Shown here: positions 44,984 through 56,165 of the stretch, piece after piece | Layout: every line of letters begins with the position of its first letter | Position numbering within the stretch: the first letter of the stretch is position 1 | Notes under the pieces: model-generated | Databases searched by the model: none | The model's input: only the letters and a program-made list of their open reading frames with translations | Told to the model about the DNA's origin: nothing | Translations under genes and position numbers: made by a program | Assembly: GCF_002305895.1 (NCBI RefSeq) | Contig: NZ_CP022203.1 | Location: 1,280,501-1,344,500, forward strand | From: Corallococcus macrosporus DSM 14697 | GTDB taxonomy: Bacteria; Myxococcota; Myxococcia; Myxococcales; Myxococcaceae | DNA: 64,000 nucleotides | Direction: 5' to 3'

Positions 44984-47468
44984 GTACGAAGCGCTACAGC
45001 GAGGCGGACCTCCGCGTCCTCGTCGACACCTTCCGCAACCCCATGCTGGCGGTGGTGGAGGGACGGGTGCTCGTGGCCAACGACGCCTATGTCGCGTTGG
45101 TGGGCCTGCGACGCGTCCAGGTGGAGGGCCGCCCCGTCATGGACTTCATCCAGCCGGAGGACCGCAGCCGCGTGGTGGAGCGCTACTGGCGGGTGGAGTC
45201 TGGCGCGCCGCTCCATGACGGCTCCCAGCTCTTCCAGGTCCCCTGCGCGGACGGAGTGGCGCGCGAGGTGGCCGTCACCGCGTCCCGCTTCGCGTTGGAG
45301 CGCGGGGGCGGGGGCCTGCTCCTCAACTGCACGCCCATGGAGAACCGGCCCCCGGAGATGTCGGTGGCCGAGCGGCTGGTGGAGACCTCCGCGGGCCTGG
45401 TGTCCGCGCACTCGGAGAACGCCGTCCGCCGCGTCGCGCTGAAGGGGCTGGAGGCCGCGGGCTTCCGGGCCCGGCTGCTGCGCTGGGAAGGCGAGGGCCT
45501 GCTGGCGCGGGACGGAGAGCCGCTGCCGGAGGACGCGCGCCTGGGGCTGGAGTCGCTCGCGGACGGGCGCCCCGTCTTCGGCGGCGCGGACCAGGCCGCG
45601 CCCAGCCACGTCTACCTGCCCGTGGGCGGCCCCCAGGCCGAGGTGCTCTGGGTGGAGGGCCACTGGGTGGCGCCGCGCCATGGCTCGGTGTTGATGCTGT
45701 TCGCCAAGGTGGTGGGCGCCGCGCTGACGGACGCGCGCGTGCAGGCGGAGAGCGCCCGCAGCCGCTGGGAGATGGAGGCCGTGGCGCAGGTGGCGCGCTT
45801 CGTCGCGCAGCCGTCCCCGCCCACGCAGGAGGACTTCCTGGCGCGCGTCGCGCCGCTGCTCCAGGCGGACGCCGCGGCCCTGCACCTGTCCTCACCGGCC
45901 GAGGGCGCGCTGACGCTGGCGGCTCACGTGGGCCTGCACGACGGGGCGGATGCCCAGCGGCTGGCGGGCGTGCTGTCGTGCGGCGCGGAGGGGGCCCTGT
46001 CGTCGGCCGCGGACGAGGCCGCGTTGGCGGCGCACTCCGGAGGGCGGCTGGGCGCGGGCGCGGCGGTGTGCCTGAAGCGCGGCGGTGAGGTGTGCGGCCT
46101 GCTCCAGGTGCTGCGCGCTCCGGGGCGCCCCTTCGACGAGCGGGACCTCCGCCTGCTGGGCACCTTGTCGGAGCTGCTGGTGACGCTGCTGGAGCAGCGC
46201 CGGCTGCGCGCGGAGTCCTCGCGTCAACTGGACGAAACGCGCCTGCTGCTGGATTTGGCGCGCACCACGTCCGGCGTGCTGGAGACGTCGAGCATCCTGG
46301 ACGTGGCCGCGGACTTCCTCGTCCGCCTGCTGGACGTGTCCAACTGCTACATCCTGCTCTACGACGAGAGCGCCCGGCTGCTGCGCGGCGCCGCGGCCTC
46401 CATCGCGCACCGCGAGTTCTTCCGCACGGTGGTGCTGCCGCTCCATGGTGACGGCCTGACGGCGCGCGTGGCCCGCGAGCGCAGGCCCATCGCGGTGGAG
46501 GACGTGGCCGCGGCCGAAGGTGGCTTCAACCCGGAGCTGGCGCACCGCTTCGACGAGAAGGCGCTGCTGGCGCTGCCGCTCACCTCCCGCGAGGAGCTCA
46601 TCGGCGTGGTGGTGGTGGACGACACCCGGGGGCCGCGCGCCTTCGGGCCGGAGCTCATCGAGCTGGCGGAGGCCACGTGTGGCCAGCTCGCGCTGTCCAT
46701 CGCCAACGCGCGCCTGTACGAGTCGCTGTGGGCCAGCTACGCGGAGCTGGCCGCCACGCGCGCGGAGATGGTGAAGCGCGAGCGGCTGGCCGCGCTGGGC
46801 GAGCTGTCCGCGATTGTCGCCCACGAGGTGCGCAACCCGCTGGGCGTCATCTTCAACGCGGTGGCCTCGCTGCGCCGGCTGCTGGTGCCGGGCGGCGACG
46901 CGGCCATGCTGCTGGACATCCTGGGGGAGGAGAGCGACCGGCTCAACCGCATCGTCGGGGACCTGCTGGACTACACGCGCCCTAGAGATCCGGTGCTCCA
47001 GCAGGAGGACCTGGGCCGCGTGCTCCAGGACTCGCTGGAGGCCGCGCGCATGCAGGGCGGCGGCGCGGACCGCTCCATCCGCATCCAGTCCGACGTGGAG
47101 CCCGGCCTGCCGCCGGTGCCCATGGACCGCCGCCTCATCCGCCAGGCGCTGGTCAACGTGGCGGTCAACGCCATCCAGTCCATGCCGCAGGGCGGGCTGG
47201 TGCAGGTGCGCGCGCGCCGGGAGGCCCACGCGGGGCGCGAGCAGCTTCGCATCGACGTGGTGGACCAGGGCCCGGGCATCCCCGCGGAGCTGCTCCACCG
47301 CGTCTTCGAGCCCTTCTTCACCACCAAGGCCCAGGGCACCGGGCTGGGGCTCGCCGTCGTCAGACGCATTCTCGAAGAGCACCGGGGCGAAATCGCCGTG
47401 GACAGCATCCCCGGGCGAGGTACCACCTTCACCTTCCGGCTGCCGCTCTCGCAGCCTCCGTCCTTCCC

Positions 47469-47472
<4 letters not shown>
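44980..47472 (+). CDS. Sensor histidine kinase with PAS and GAF domains
   Basis: 830 residues, no membrane segment, so a cytoplasmic sensor. An N-terminal PAS domain (LRVLVDTFRNPMLAVVEGRVLVANDAYV) is followed by three GAF-like regions (about 120-260, 270-400, 410-580). Then the HisKA dimerisation box with phospho-His near residue 614 (SAIVAHEVRNPLGVI), and the ATPase domain with VDQGPGIPAE and TGLGLAVV. It overlaps selB by four bases (ATGA) and the NtrC-type regulator by four bases, and is its obvious partner. Signal unknown. Confidence 0.94.
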
Positions 47473-48917
<1,445 letters not shown>

Positions 48918-48995
48918 CCCCGAAGTCGGATGAAGACTCACCCATGTAACTTTCCCGCGGTCATGAATTCAGATCCGAAATGGGCGGGTTCATAG

Positions 48996-49127
48996 GTGAA
49001 AAAGCCAAAGCGCTGAATTTGCTCAACTTTTTCACTTCTGAAACGCCATTGCAGCCCTGAAATGAAGCCAGGGGGCAGGGCCGGTGTCAGCCAGTTCTTC
49101 AAGTGCTTGAGAAAACTAGAGTTTCTC
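48996..49127. promoter_or_regulatory. Cluster of palindromes upstream of the pxr promoter (possible enhancer sites)
   Basis: Three inverted repeats lie between 14 and 160 bases upstream of the -24 element: gtgaaaaag / ctttttcac (48996-49004 and 49027-49035), tcaagtgcttga (49099-49110), and gagaaaa / gtttctc with a 5-base gap (49109-49127). Distance and symmetry suit binding sites for a dimeric enhancer-binding protein. The first could alternatively be a hairpin ending the upstream operon. Confidence 0.5.
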
Positions 49128-49140
49128 CCCGCGAGGCGGC

Positions 49141-49156
49141 TGGCACGGCGACTGCT
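49141..49156 (+). promoter_or_regulatory. Sigma-54 promoter of pxr
   Basis: tggcacg-gcga-ctgct: the -24 half is perfect, the -12 half has the invariant GC, with the standard 10 bases between the GG and GC doublets. Transcription would start near 49167. Confidence 0.85.
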
Positions 49157-49166
49157 AAAGGATTGC

Positions 49167-49288
49167 GCGGGACACATCGAAGCGAGGCTGAAGGCGGTTC
49201 CCCCCCACCCCTTCAGCACTTCCGGTGAGTCACCTTGAGAAGACCCGCGGCCCGGCACCTCTTTGGGGTGTCGGGCCGCCTTCTTTTC
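49167..49288 (+). ncRNA. pxr: Small RNA Pxr (developmental repressor)
   Basis: A transcript of about 120 bases is bounded by a sigma-54 promoter and an intrinsic terminator, with no coding frame. Structure: stem gctgaagg / ccttcagc (49187-49217) with a C-rich 15-base loop, a small hairpin at 49224-49234 (ggtg / cacc), and a terminator hairpin (49247-49279) followed by cttctttt. Position between the NtrC-type regulator and a GNAT gene is what I recall for pxr in M. xanthus, an sRNA that blocks the switch from growth to fruiting-body development. A C-rich loop could pair with G-rich ribosome binding sites. Ends inferred. Confidence 0.8.
49247..49288 (+). terminator. Intrinsic terminator of pxr
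   Basis: 13-base stem gcggcccggcacc / ggtgtcgggccgc with one G-U pair, 7-base loop, then the T-rich tract cttctttt. The strongest terminator in this region. Confidence 0.88.
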
Positions 49289-49332
49289 CGCGTCGGGTAA
49301 GCCTCGCCACCTCGCGACGAAAGGAAGTGACA

Positions 49333-50175
49333 GTGGGTCCGCAAGACTCTCAGTGGGTGCTGAGGCCTGGACGTCCGGAGGACCACGCCGTCTTCGCCCA
49401 GCTCTTCCTGGAGCTGGGGGTGGATGACCCTCCGCCCTCCGCGCCGGTGTGGGCCGCGGAGATTGCCGGGTCCTCCCTGTTCGCGGAAGGCCCTCGGGGC
49501 GTGGGGGCCTATGCCGTGACGAAGGCGCTGGGCGACTTCGGGTTCGTGCAGCAGCTCGTGGTGGCGCCGTCCGTCCGGGGGCAGGGGCTGGGACGGCGGA
49601 TGATGTCGCACCTGGCCAGCCACCTGCGCGCGCAAGGGTGTACCCGCTGGGGCCTCAACGTGAAGCGGGACAACGTGCCAGCGCTCTCGCTCTACACCTC
49701 CATGGGGATGCAGCCGGCGCGTGAGGCCGCAACCCTGCGGCTGACGCGGGCCCACCTGGCGTCGCTCCCCGCCGCCTCCTCGGAAGGGGCCATGGTGCCG
49801 GTGTCTCCGGAGGACCGCGGCCCGCTGACGGAGGCCTTCGGGATGCTCCCTGGCAAGCTGGAGTCCTTCGCGGCCCTCGACTCGCACCGGCTGCTGGGGC
49901 TCGTTGATGCCCAGGCCCCCGCCCGCCGGTGGCTGGGGATGATGGACCTGCGCGCCGCCGCCGGGCCGCTCCTGTTCCCCTTCTTCGCCGTGTCCGCCGC
50001 GCACGCGCGGACGTTGCTGGAAGCCGCCTTCGAGCAGTTGGGGGAGGGCGCGTCGTCGCTGAACGTCGTGGTGACGGATGACGCGCCCCTGGTGCGCCTG
50101 CTCCGCGACGCGGGGGCGCAGACGCGCCTCGAAACGCTGGAGCTCCGTGGCCCGCTGACGGACGCGGCGCGCTGA
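49333..50175 (+). CDS. GNAT family acetyltransferase
   Basis: 280 residues from the GTG at 49333, which follows aagga at seven bases. The GNAT core is in the N-terminal half: VVAPSVRGQGLGRRMMSHL is the acetyl-CoA loop, then GLNVKRDNVPALSLYTSMGM. The C-terminal half looks like a second, degenerate GNAT-like domain (AFEQLGEGASSLNVVV). An upstream in-frame start at 49225 lies inside pxr and is rejected. The substrate is unknown. Confidence 0.88.
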   Translation: MGPQDSQWVLRPGRPEDHAVFAQLFLELGVDDPPPSAPVWAAEIAGSSLFAEGPRGVGAYAVTKALGDFGFVQQLVVAPSVRGQGLGRRMMSHLASHLRAQGCTRWGLNVKRDNVPALSLYTSMGMQPAREAATLRLTRAHLASLPAASSEGAMVPVSPEDRGPLTEAFGMLPGKLESFAALDSHRLLGLVDAQAPARRWLGMMDLRAAAGPLLFPFFAVSAAHARTLLEAAFEQLGEGASSLNVVVTDDAPLVRLLRDAGAQTRLETLELRGPLTDAAR

Positions 50176-50183
50176 AAACACGA

Positions 50184-50214
50184 CGCCCGCCCGGGCACGG
50201 AGCCGGGGCGGGCG
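50184..50214. terminator. Bidirectional terminator after nuoN and the GNAT gene
   Basis: Stem cgcccgccc / gggcgggcg with a 13-base loop in the gap between convergent stops. Confidence 0.65.
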
Positions 50215-50239
50215 GGGTGAAGCAGCGAAAGCCGGACGG

Positions 50240-51799
50240 CTACTGGCCGAAGATGCTGCTGGCCTGCTCCAGCCACGCCATAACGGGGCCGGGGATGATG
50301 CCCAGGATGACGACGGCCGCGGTGGACAGCACCAGGGCCAGCTCGGTGGACCAGCTCTTCTCCAGCGCCTGCGCGCCCTCCGGCACCGGGCGCATGAACA
50401 TGTAGACCACCACGCGCAGGTAGTAATAGACGCCCGCCGCGCTGGACAGCACGCCGACGATGGCCAGGCCAATGAGGCCCGCGTCCACGGCGGCCTGGAA
50501 GATGAGCAGCTTGCTCATGAAGCCGATGGTGGGCGGGATGCCACCCAGCGACAGCATGAAGGCCGCCATCGCGAAGGCCCAGCCCGGCTTGCGCTGCGCC
50601 AGCCCGCTGAAGCGCTCCAAATCCCACGCGGTGCCCTTCTCCTCGTCCTCGCGACGCTCCAGGACAGAGACGATGGCGAAGGCGCCCACCGCGCTGAACG
50701 TGTACGCCAGCAGGTAGTAGAGGATGCCGCGCAGCGCCTCCGCGCGGGCCAGGTCCAGCGGGGTGCCGCCCGTCAGCGCGGACGCACCCAGCAGGCGGAA
50801 CTGTTCGCCCGGGCCGGTGACGAAGAGGGCGGCCACGCCCACCAGCAGGTAGCCGGCGTGGGCAATGGACGAGTACGCCAGCATCCGCTTCACGTTGCGC
50901 TGCGGAATGGCCAGCAGGTTGCCCGCCACCATGGTGAGGAAGGCCAGCACGGAGAACAGGCCCAGCAGCATCTGCGGGTCCACGCCCTTGCCCGCCATGA
51001 AGAACACGCGGACCATCGCCGCGAAGGCGGCGGCCTTCACGCCCGCGCTCATCAGCGCGGTGACGGGCGTCGGGGCGCCCTCGTAGACGTCCGGCGTCCA
51101 CATGTGGAACGGCACCGCGGCCACCTTGAAGGCGAAGCCCGCGCCCACCAGGATGAGGCCCGCGTAGACCAGGCCCGGCTGCGACGCCATGGCGGTGGAC
51201 AGCGGACCGGCCATGGCCGTCAGGTGGGTGGTGCCGGTGGCGCCGTACAGCAGCGCCGCGCCATACAGCAGCACCGCGGACGAGAACGCGCCCAGGATGA
51301 AGTACTTGAAGCCCGCCTCGCTCGGCCGCGTGCCACGCCGCAGGTACGACGTCAGCGCGTAGGTGGCGATGGAGAGGACCTCGATGTTGATGAAGAGCGT
51401 GATGAGCTCGTTGGACATCGCCAGCAGGCTCATGCCCGCCGTGGCGAACAGCATCAGCGCGTAGAACTCACCGCGCTCCGCGCCGCGCTTGCGCAGGAAG
51501 CTCACCGAGCTCAGGGTCGCCAGCGCCAGGCCCACGCACACCACGAAGGTGAGGAAGCTGGAGAAGGGGTCCAGCACGCCGAAGCCGAGCATCACCTCCT
51601 GGGGCGGCTCGAACATCGTCGACAGCGCCATGGCGCCAGCCGCCACCGCCGTCACCACGGTGAGCACCGCCTGGTACGCGCGCGACGCCGTCGCGGAGAG
51701 GAACACCTCCGACAGCAGCAGGATGGAGGCACCCACCACCATGATGATGGTGGGCAGCAGCGGGAGGAAGTCTGCCAGGGTGAGGTTGGGCAGGTTCAT
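50240..51799 (-). CDS. nuoN: NADH-quinone oxidoreductase subunit N
   Basis: 519 residues, 13-14 membrane helices, antiporter-like proton channel subunit of complex I. Conserved charged residues in helices: ELITLFINIEVLSIATYAL and AGFAFKVAAVPFHMWTPDVYEGAP with the central Lys. It is the last gene of the operon and ends at a shared terminator. Normal length. Confidence 0.96.
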   Translation of the reverse strand: MNLPNLTLADFLPLLPTIIMVVGASILLLSEVFLSATASRAYQAVLTVVTAVAAGAMALSTMFEPPQEVMLGFGVLDPFSSFLTFVVCVGLALATLSSVSFLRKRGAERGEFYALMLFATAGMSLLAMSNELITLFINIEVLSIATYALTSYLRRGTRPSEAGFKYFILGAFSSAVLLYGAALLYGATGTTHLTAMAGPLSTAMASQPGLVYAGLILVGAGFAFKVAAVPFHMWTPDVYEGAPTPVTALMSAGVKAAAFAAMVRVFFMAGKGVDPQMLLGLFSVLAFLTMVAGNLLAIPQRNVKRMLAYSSIAHAGYLLVGVAALFVTGPGEQFRLLGASALTGGTPLDLARAEALRGILYYLLAYTFSAVGAFAIVSVLERREDEEKGTAWDLERFSGLAQRKPGWAFAMAAFMLSLGGIPPTIGFMSKLLIFQAAVDAGLIGLAIVGVLSSAAGVYYYLRVVVYMFMRPVPEGAQALEKSWSTELALVLSTAAVVILGIIPGPVMAWLEQASSIFGQ

Positions 51800-51817
51800 G
51801 TCGGAAGCTCAGGCGGC

Positions 51818-53545
51818 TTACTGCCGCGGCGAGGGAACGGCCGGGGCGGCGGCCAGCGGAACGGGCGCGGACGGCGCGGCGACGACCTGGCGGGACGGCA
51901 GGGACATCACCTCCACCCGGAGCTGGTCCTCCTGCACCGTCGCGCCTGGCGTGCCCACGCGAGCGCGGGCCAGGAAGCGGTCCGTGGACGGGGCGAGCCG
52001 GTCCAGGAAGGGCTGCGGCTGCAGACCCATCACCGCCACCAGGACGATGAAGGGAAGCACCGTGAGGCCCTCGCGCAGGTTCATGTCCGTCAGGTGCTGG
52101 TTCTCCCGGTGCGTGAGGCCACCGAAGAACACCTTCTGCACCATCCACAGCATGTAGGCCGCGCCCAGGATGACGCCCAGCGTGGCGAAGGCGCCGAACA
52201 CCGCGGTCAGGTGCGGGTTGCCCGCGGCCTCACCCAGGTCGCTCTTGAAGGTGCCCAGCAGGACGAGGAACTCACCGATGAAGCCGTTGGTGCCCGGCAC
52301 GGCGATGGAGGAGAAGGTGATGATGACGAAGGCCGCGGTGAACACCGGCATCACCTTCGCGATGCCGCCGTAGTCCGCCATCAGGCGCGAGTGGCGCCGC
52401 TCGTACAGGTAGCCGAAGAGGAGGAACAGCGCGCCCGTGGAGACGCCGTGGTTGAGCATCTGGTACGCGCTGCCCGTGGCGCCCTCGGCGGTAATCGCCA
52501 GGATGCCCAGCATGCAGTAGCCCAGGTGGCTGACGGACGAGTACGCAATCAGCTTCTTGATGTCCCGCTGCGCCAGGCACATCAGCGCGCCGTACACGAT
52601 GCCGATGACGGCCAGCGTGGCCAGGAAGGGCCGCGCCTGCTGCGTGGCCACCGGGAAGAAGGGAATCGCGTAGCGCCAGAAGCCGAAGGTGCCCATCTTC
52701 AGGGTGACGCCGGCCAGAATCATGGAGCCGGCCACCGGCGCCTGCACGTGCGCGTCCGGCAACCAGGTGTGCAGCGGCCACATCGGGACCTTGACCGCGA
52801 ACGCGATGGCGAACGCGGCGAACAGCCACGGGCCCCAGGTGTGCAGCGTGGCGGCCAGGCCGGTGAGCGAGTCGCACGAGCCCGCCGCGGTGCACGCGCT
52901 GAGCTGCCGGTTCGCGTCCAGCAGGCCGTTGTAGATGCTCGCGTAGTCGAACGAGCGGGCGCCCACCGGCGAGCTGATGAAGTACACGGCGATGATGGCC
53001 ACCAGCATCAGCAGCGAGCCGGCCAGCGTGTAGAGGAAGAACTTCACCGCCGCCATCTGGCGGTCCTCGGCGCCCCACACACCCACCAGGAGGTACATGG
53101 GGATGAGCATGGCCTCGAAGAAGATGTAGAAGAGCAGCACGTCCAGCGACACCAGCGCGCCCAGCATCGTCGTCTGGAGCACCAGCAGCGCCAGGTGGAA
53201 CTCCTTGATGCGGAACTTGATGTACGTGGTGGACGCCAGCACCACCAGGGGCCCCAGGAAGACGGTGAGCAGCAGCAGGCTCACGGCCAGGCCGTCCACG
53301 CCAATGTGGTAGCTGGTGCCGAACAGGTCGAACCAGCGCGCCCGGTACTCGAGCTGGAACTCCGCCCCGCCCGGCACGTAGGCCATGTACGCCCAGGCGC
53401 CGAACACCAGGTCCAGCGCCATGGCGATGAACGTGACGGTGCGAATCTGGCCGTTCTCGCTGGCCGGCAGCAGCGCCACCAGCGCCGCGAACAGCAGCGG
53501 CAGGAAGACGACGATGTTGAGCAGGTGGGTGTCGAGGAAGCTCAT
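51818..53545 (-). CDS. nuoM: NADH-quinone oxidoreductase subunit M
   Basis: 575 residues, antiporter-like subunit. The core has WPLHTWLPDAHVQAPVAGS and LMCLAQRDIKKLIAYSSVSHLG. A C-terminal extension of about 60 residues runs into an Ala/Pro-rich tail. The ATG at 53545 overlaps the nuoL stop; the longer frame is not used. Confidence 0.96.
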   Translation of the reverse strand: MSFLDTHLLNIVVFLPLLFAALVALLPASENGQIRTVTFIAMALDLVFGAWAYMAYVPGGAEFQLEYRARWFDLFGTSYHIGVDGLAVSLLLLTVFLGPLVVLASTTYIKFRIKEFHLALLVLQTTMLGALVSLDVLLFYIFFEAMLIPMYLLVGVWGAEDRQMAAVKFFLYTLAGSLLMLVAIIAVYFISSPVGARSFDYASIYNGLLDANRQLSACTAAGSCDSLTGLAATLHTWGPWLFAAFAIAFAVKVPMWPLHTWLPDAHVQAPVAGSMILAGVTLKMGTFGFWRYAIPFFPVATQQARPFLATLAVIGIVYGALMCLAQRDIKKLIAYSSVSHLGYCMLGILAITAEGATGSAYQMLNHGVSTGALFLLFGYLYERRHSRLMADYGGIAKVMPVFTAAFVIITFSSIAVPGTNGFIGEFLVLLGTFKSDLGEAAGNPHLTAVFGAFATLGVILGAAYMLWMVQKVFFGGLTHRENQHLTDMNLREGLTVLPFIVLVAVMGLQPQPFLDRLAPSTDRFLARARVGTPGATVQEDQLRVEVMSLPSRQVVAAPSAPVPLAAAPAVPSPRQ

Positions 53546-55770
53546 TGCATCACCTGGATGAGGGCGTAGACGACACCGCCCAGCAGGGCGATGGCCATCA
53601 CGGCGGCGTAGGCCTGGGCATCGCCCGACTGCACGTACCGGAGCGCGCTGCCCATGCGGGCCGTCACCCACGCCGTGCCGCGGACCGCCACGGTGTCGAT
53701 GACCAGCGCGTCCACCACGCGGAAGAGGAGGAAGCTGGCGAACTTCACCGGCCGGATGACGATGAGCTCATAGAGCTCGTCGACGTAGAACTTGTTCTGG
53801 GCCGCCCGGCGCACCGCCCGGGCGTAGGCCGGCACCGGCTGGCCCACCCGCGCGGGGAAGAAGACGCGGTACATGTAGAACGCCAGGCCACCACCGGCCA
53901 GGGCCACCGCCCAGGCCTTGAGGTAGTCCGGGACGACCTGCGGCCGGCTGGTGTCGAGCTGCACCAGCGTGCTGGCGTCGGTGATGCGCCTGGTCGCGCT
54001 GAACACCGGGCTCAGGAAGTTGTCGAGCACCGGCTGTGCCGTCATGTCGAAGAAGTTGATGCCGAACGCGTACCGCGCGGCGACCACGCTCAGCACCGCC
54101 AGCACCACCAGCGGCAGCGTCATCTGCCAGGCGCTCTCGTGGGCGTGCGCCACCTTGGCCTCCTTCGAGCGGGGGCCCTCGAAGGTGAGCAGGTAGCAGC
54201 GCGTCATGTAGAAGGCCGTGGACGCGGCGATGAGCAGGCCCAGGTAGTAGACGAGGCTGGACACCCACTCCAGGCCCTGGAGGTGGTTGTGGTGCACGCC
54301 GTGGAGGATGGCGTCCTTCGAGAAGAAGCCGGACAGCGGGAAGATGCCGGTGATGGCCAGCGTGGCGACGGCGAACGTCGCCCAGGTCCAGGGCATCTCC
54401 TTGCGCAGGCCGCCCAGCTTCTTGATGTCCGTCTCATCGCCGTTGCCGTGCATCACGCTGCCGGCGCCGAGGAAGAGGCAGGCCTTGAAGAAGGCGTGCG
54501 TCATCAGGTGGAACACGGCCGCCCAGAAGATGCCCATGCCCACGCCCATGAACATGATGCCGAGCTGGGACACCGTGGAGTAGGCGAGCACCTTCTTGAT
54601 GTCGTCCTGCGCGAAGGCGATGAGCGCCGCCAGCAGCGAGGTGAGCGCGCCGATGATGGCGATGGTCGCCATGGCGGTGGGGCTCAGCACCAGCAGCGCG
54701 GACATGCGGCTGAACAGGTAGACGCCGGCGGTGACCATCGTCGCGGCGTGGATGAGCGCGGAGACCGGCGTCGGGCCGGCCATGGCGTCCGGCAGCCAGA
54801 CGTACAGCGGCAGCTGCGCGCTCTTGCCCGCGGCGCCCAGGAGGAACAGCAGCATGGCCGCCGTCATCACGCCACCGAAGGTGTAGCCCTCCAGGGGGCC
54901 CGCCTCGATGGGGGTGCTCAGGTTGACCTTGTCCGCGTTGGTTCCCACCAGGCCCTCGGCCATCTTCTCCAGGCCCTTGAACGTCACGGGGCCCTTCTTC
55001 GCCAGCGCGGCCTTGTAGTGCTGCGAGGTGGTGCCGGCGTTGTTGTAGTCCGCCGCGTTCGACTGCTGCGTGAAGGCGGAGACCAGGAGGACCAGCAGGA
55101 AGGTGGCGATGAGGAACGCGAAGTCACCGATGCGGTTGGTGACGAAGGCCTTGCGGCCGGCCCAGGCCTTGGCCGGGTCGTCGTACCAGAAGCCGATGAG
55201 CAGGTAGCTGGCCATGCCGACGCCCTCCCAGCCCACGAAGAGCAGGACCAGGTTGTCGGCCAGCACCAGGGTCAGCATCGCCGCGACGAAGAGGTTCAGG
55301 TACGCGAAGAACCGCCAGTACGCCGCGTCGTGCTCCATGTAGCTGGTGGAGTACAGGTGGATGAGGAAGCCGACGCCCGTGATGATGAGCAGGAGGATGC
55401 CGGACAGGTGGTCCACCATCAGCCCGAAGTTCACCCGGAAGTCGCCTACGGAGAACCAGGTGCCGTAGTCGTACGCCAGCGCGTAGCGGACGAAGTCCCG
55501 CTCGATGCCGAACGGGTTGGGGAAGAGGGCCGCGAGCCGGCCCGTCTCCGGGTTGTGGTGGCTGGTGGCCCAGAAGGCCAGCACGCTCAGGGCGAAGGAG
55601 CCGGCCACCGTCGCGCAGGCGATGAGCTGGACGTTGGCGCGGCCCAGCATCTTGCCGAACACGCCGCAGATGAAGGCGCCCAGCAGGGGCAGGGCGATGA
55701 TGAGCCAGAGCGAGGGCGCCAGGATGTCTGGCGCCACAGGTGCCGCCCGGAAGAATTCGACGAGGGTCAT
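53542..55770 (-). CDS. nuoL: NADH-quinone oxidoreductase subunit L
   Basis: 742 residues, somewhat longer than the usual 610-660. It has about 16 membrane helices and the lateral helix that couples proton channels. Motifs: GWEGVGMASYLLIGFWY, SAQLPLYVWLPDAMAGPTPVSALIHAATMVTAG, FAQDDIKKVLAYSTVSQLG. A hydrophilic insert of roughly 60 residues (NNAGTTSQHYKAALAKKG to about PIEAGPLEGY) sits between helices and explains most of the extra length. Overlaps nuoM by four bases. Confidence 0.96.
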   Translation of the reverse strand: MTLVEFFRAAPVAPDILAPSLWLIIALPLLGAFICGVFGKMLGRANVQLIACATVAGSFALSVLAFWATSHHNPETGRLAALFPNPFGIERDFVRYALAYDYGTWFSVGDFRVNFGLMVDHLSGILLLIITGVGFLIHLYSTSYMEHDAAYWRFFAYLNLFVAAMLTLVLADNLVLLFVGWEGVGMASYLLIGFWYDDPAKAWAGRKAFVTNRIGDFAFLIATFLLVLLVSAFTQQSNAADYNNAGTTSQHYKAALAKKGPVTFKGLEKMAEGLVGTNADKVNLSTPIEAGPLEGYTFGGVMTAAMLLFLLGAAGKSAQLPLYVWLPDAMAGPTPVSALIHAATMVTAGVYLFSRMSALLVLSPTAMATIAIIGALTSLLAALIAFAQDDIKKVLAYSTVSQLGIMFMGVGMGIFWAAVFHLMTHAFFKACLFLGAGSVMHGNGDETDIKKLGGLRKEMPWTWATFAVATLAITGIFPLSGFFSKDAILHGVHHNHLQGLEWVSSLVYYLGLLIAASTAFYMTRCYLLTFEGPRSKEAKVAHAHESAWQMTLPLVVLAVLSVVAARYAFGINFFDMTAQPVLDNFLSPVFSATRRITDASTLVQLDTSRPQVVPDYLKAWAVALAGGGLAFYMYRVFFPARVGQPVPAYARAVRRAAQNKFYVDELYELIVIRPVKFASFLLFRVVDALVIDTVAVRGTAWVTARMGSALRYVQSGDAQAYAAVMAIALLGGVVYALIQVMQ

Positions 55771-55789
55771 GACAGTGGCTCCTGGGGGC

Positions 55790-56092
55790 TCAGTGCTTCA
55801 TCGTCCGGATGTCTTCCACCAGGACGCTGCCCCGGCTCCGGAAGACGGCGATGACGATGGCCAGACCGATGGCGGCCTCCGCCGCCGCCACCGCGATGAC
55901 GAAGAAGGCGGACACGTGGCCGAGGTCGTCACCGCGCATGCGCGCGAAGGCCACGAACGTGAGGTTCGCCGCGTTGAGCATCAGCTCCACGCACATGAAG
56001 ATGACCAGCGCGTTGCGGCGGACGAGCACGCCGAACATGCCCATGCAGAACAGGGCGGCGGCAAGCAGGAGGTAGTAGGTGATGGGAACCAT
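55790..56092 (-). CDS. nuoK: NADH-quinone oxidoreductase subunit K
   Basis: 100 residues, three membrane helices with the conserved Glu pair (VELMLNAANL and EAAIGLAIVIAVFR). The ATG at 56092 gives the normal length; an upstream start is not supported. Confidence 0.95.
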   Translation of the reverse strand: MVPITYYLLLAAALFCMGMFGVLVRRNALVIFMCVELMLNAANLTFVAFARMRGDDLGHVSAFFVIAVAAAEAAIGLAIVIAVFRSRGSVLVEDIRTMKH

Positions 56093-56165
56093 GGGCCGAT
56101 TCGGGGCCTCGCGAGCGGCTGCCTGCGCCGCCATCTAGCACAGAAAAGTTGTCCGGAATGGGCGA

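Noticed and set aside
48938-49258. A 106-codon minus-strand frame over pxr
   Set aside because: No ribosome binding site or family. The plus strand of this region has a promoter, hairpins and a terminator instead.
49225-49332. N-terminal extension of the GNAT gene
   Set aside because: It overlaps the pxr terminator; the GTG at 49333 has a good ribosome binding site.
50858-53569. A 903-codon plus-strand frame opposite nuoN and nuoM
   Set aside because: Rich in Arg, His and Gln, with no domain, and antisense to two conserved complex I genes.
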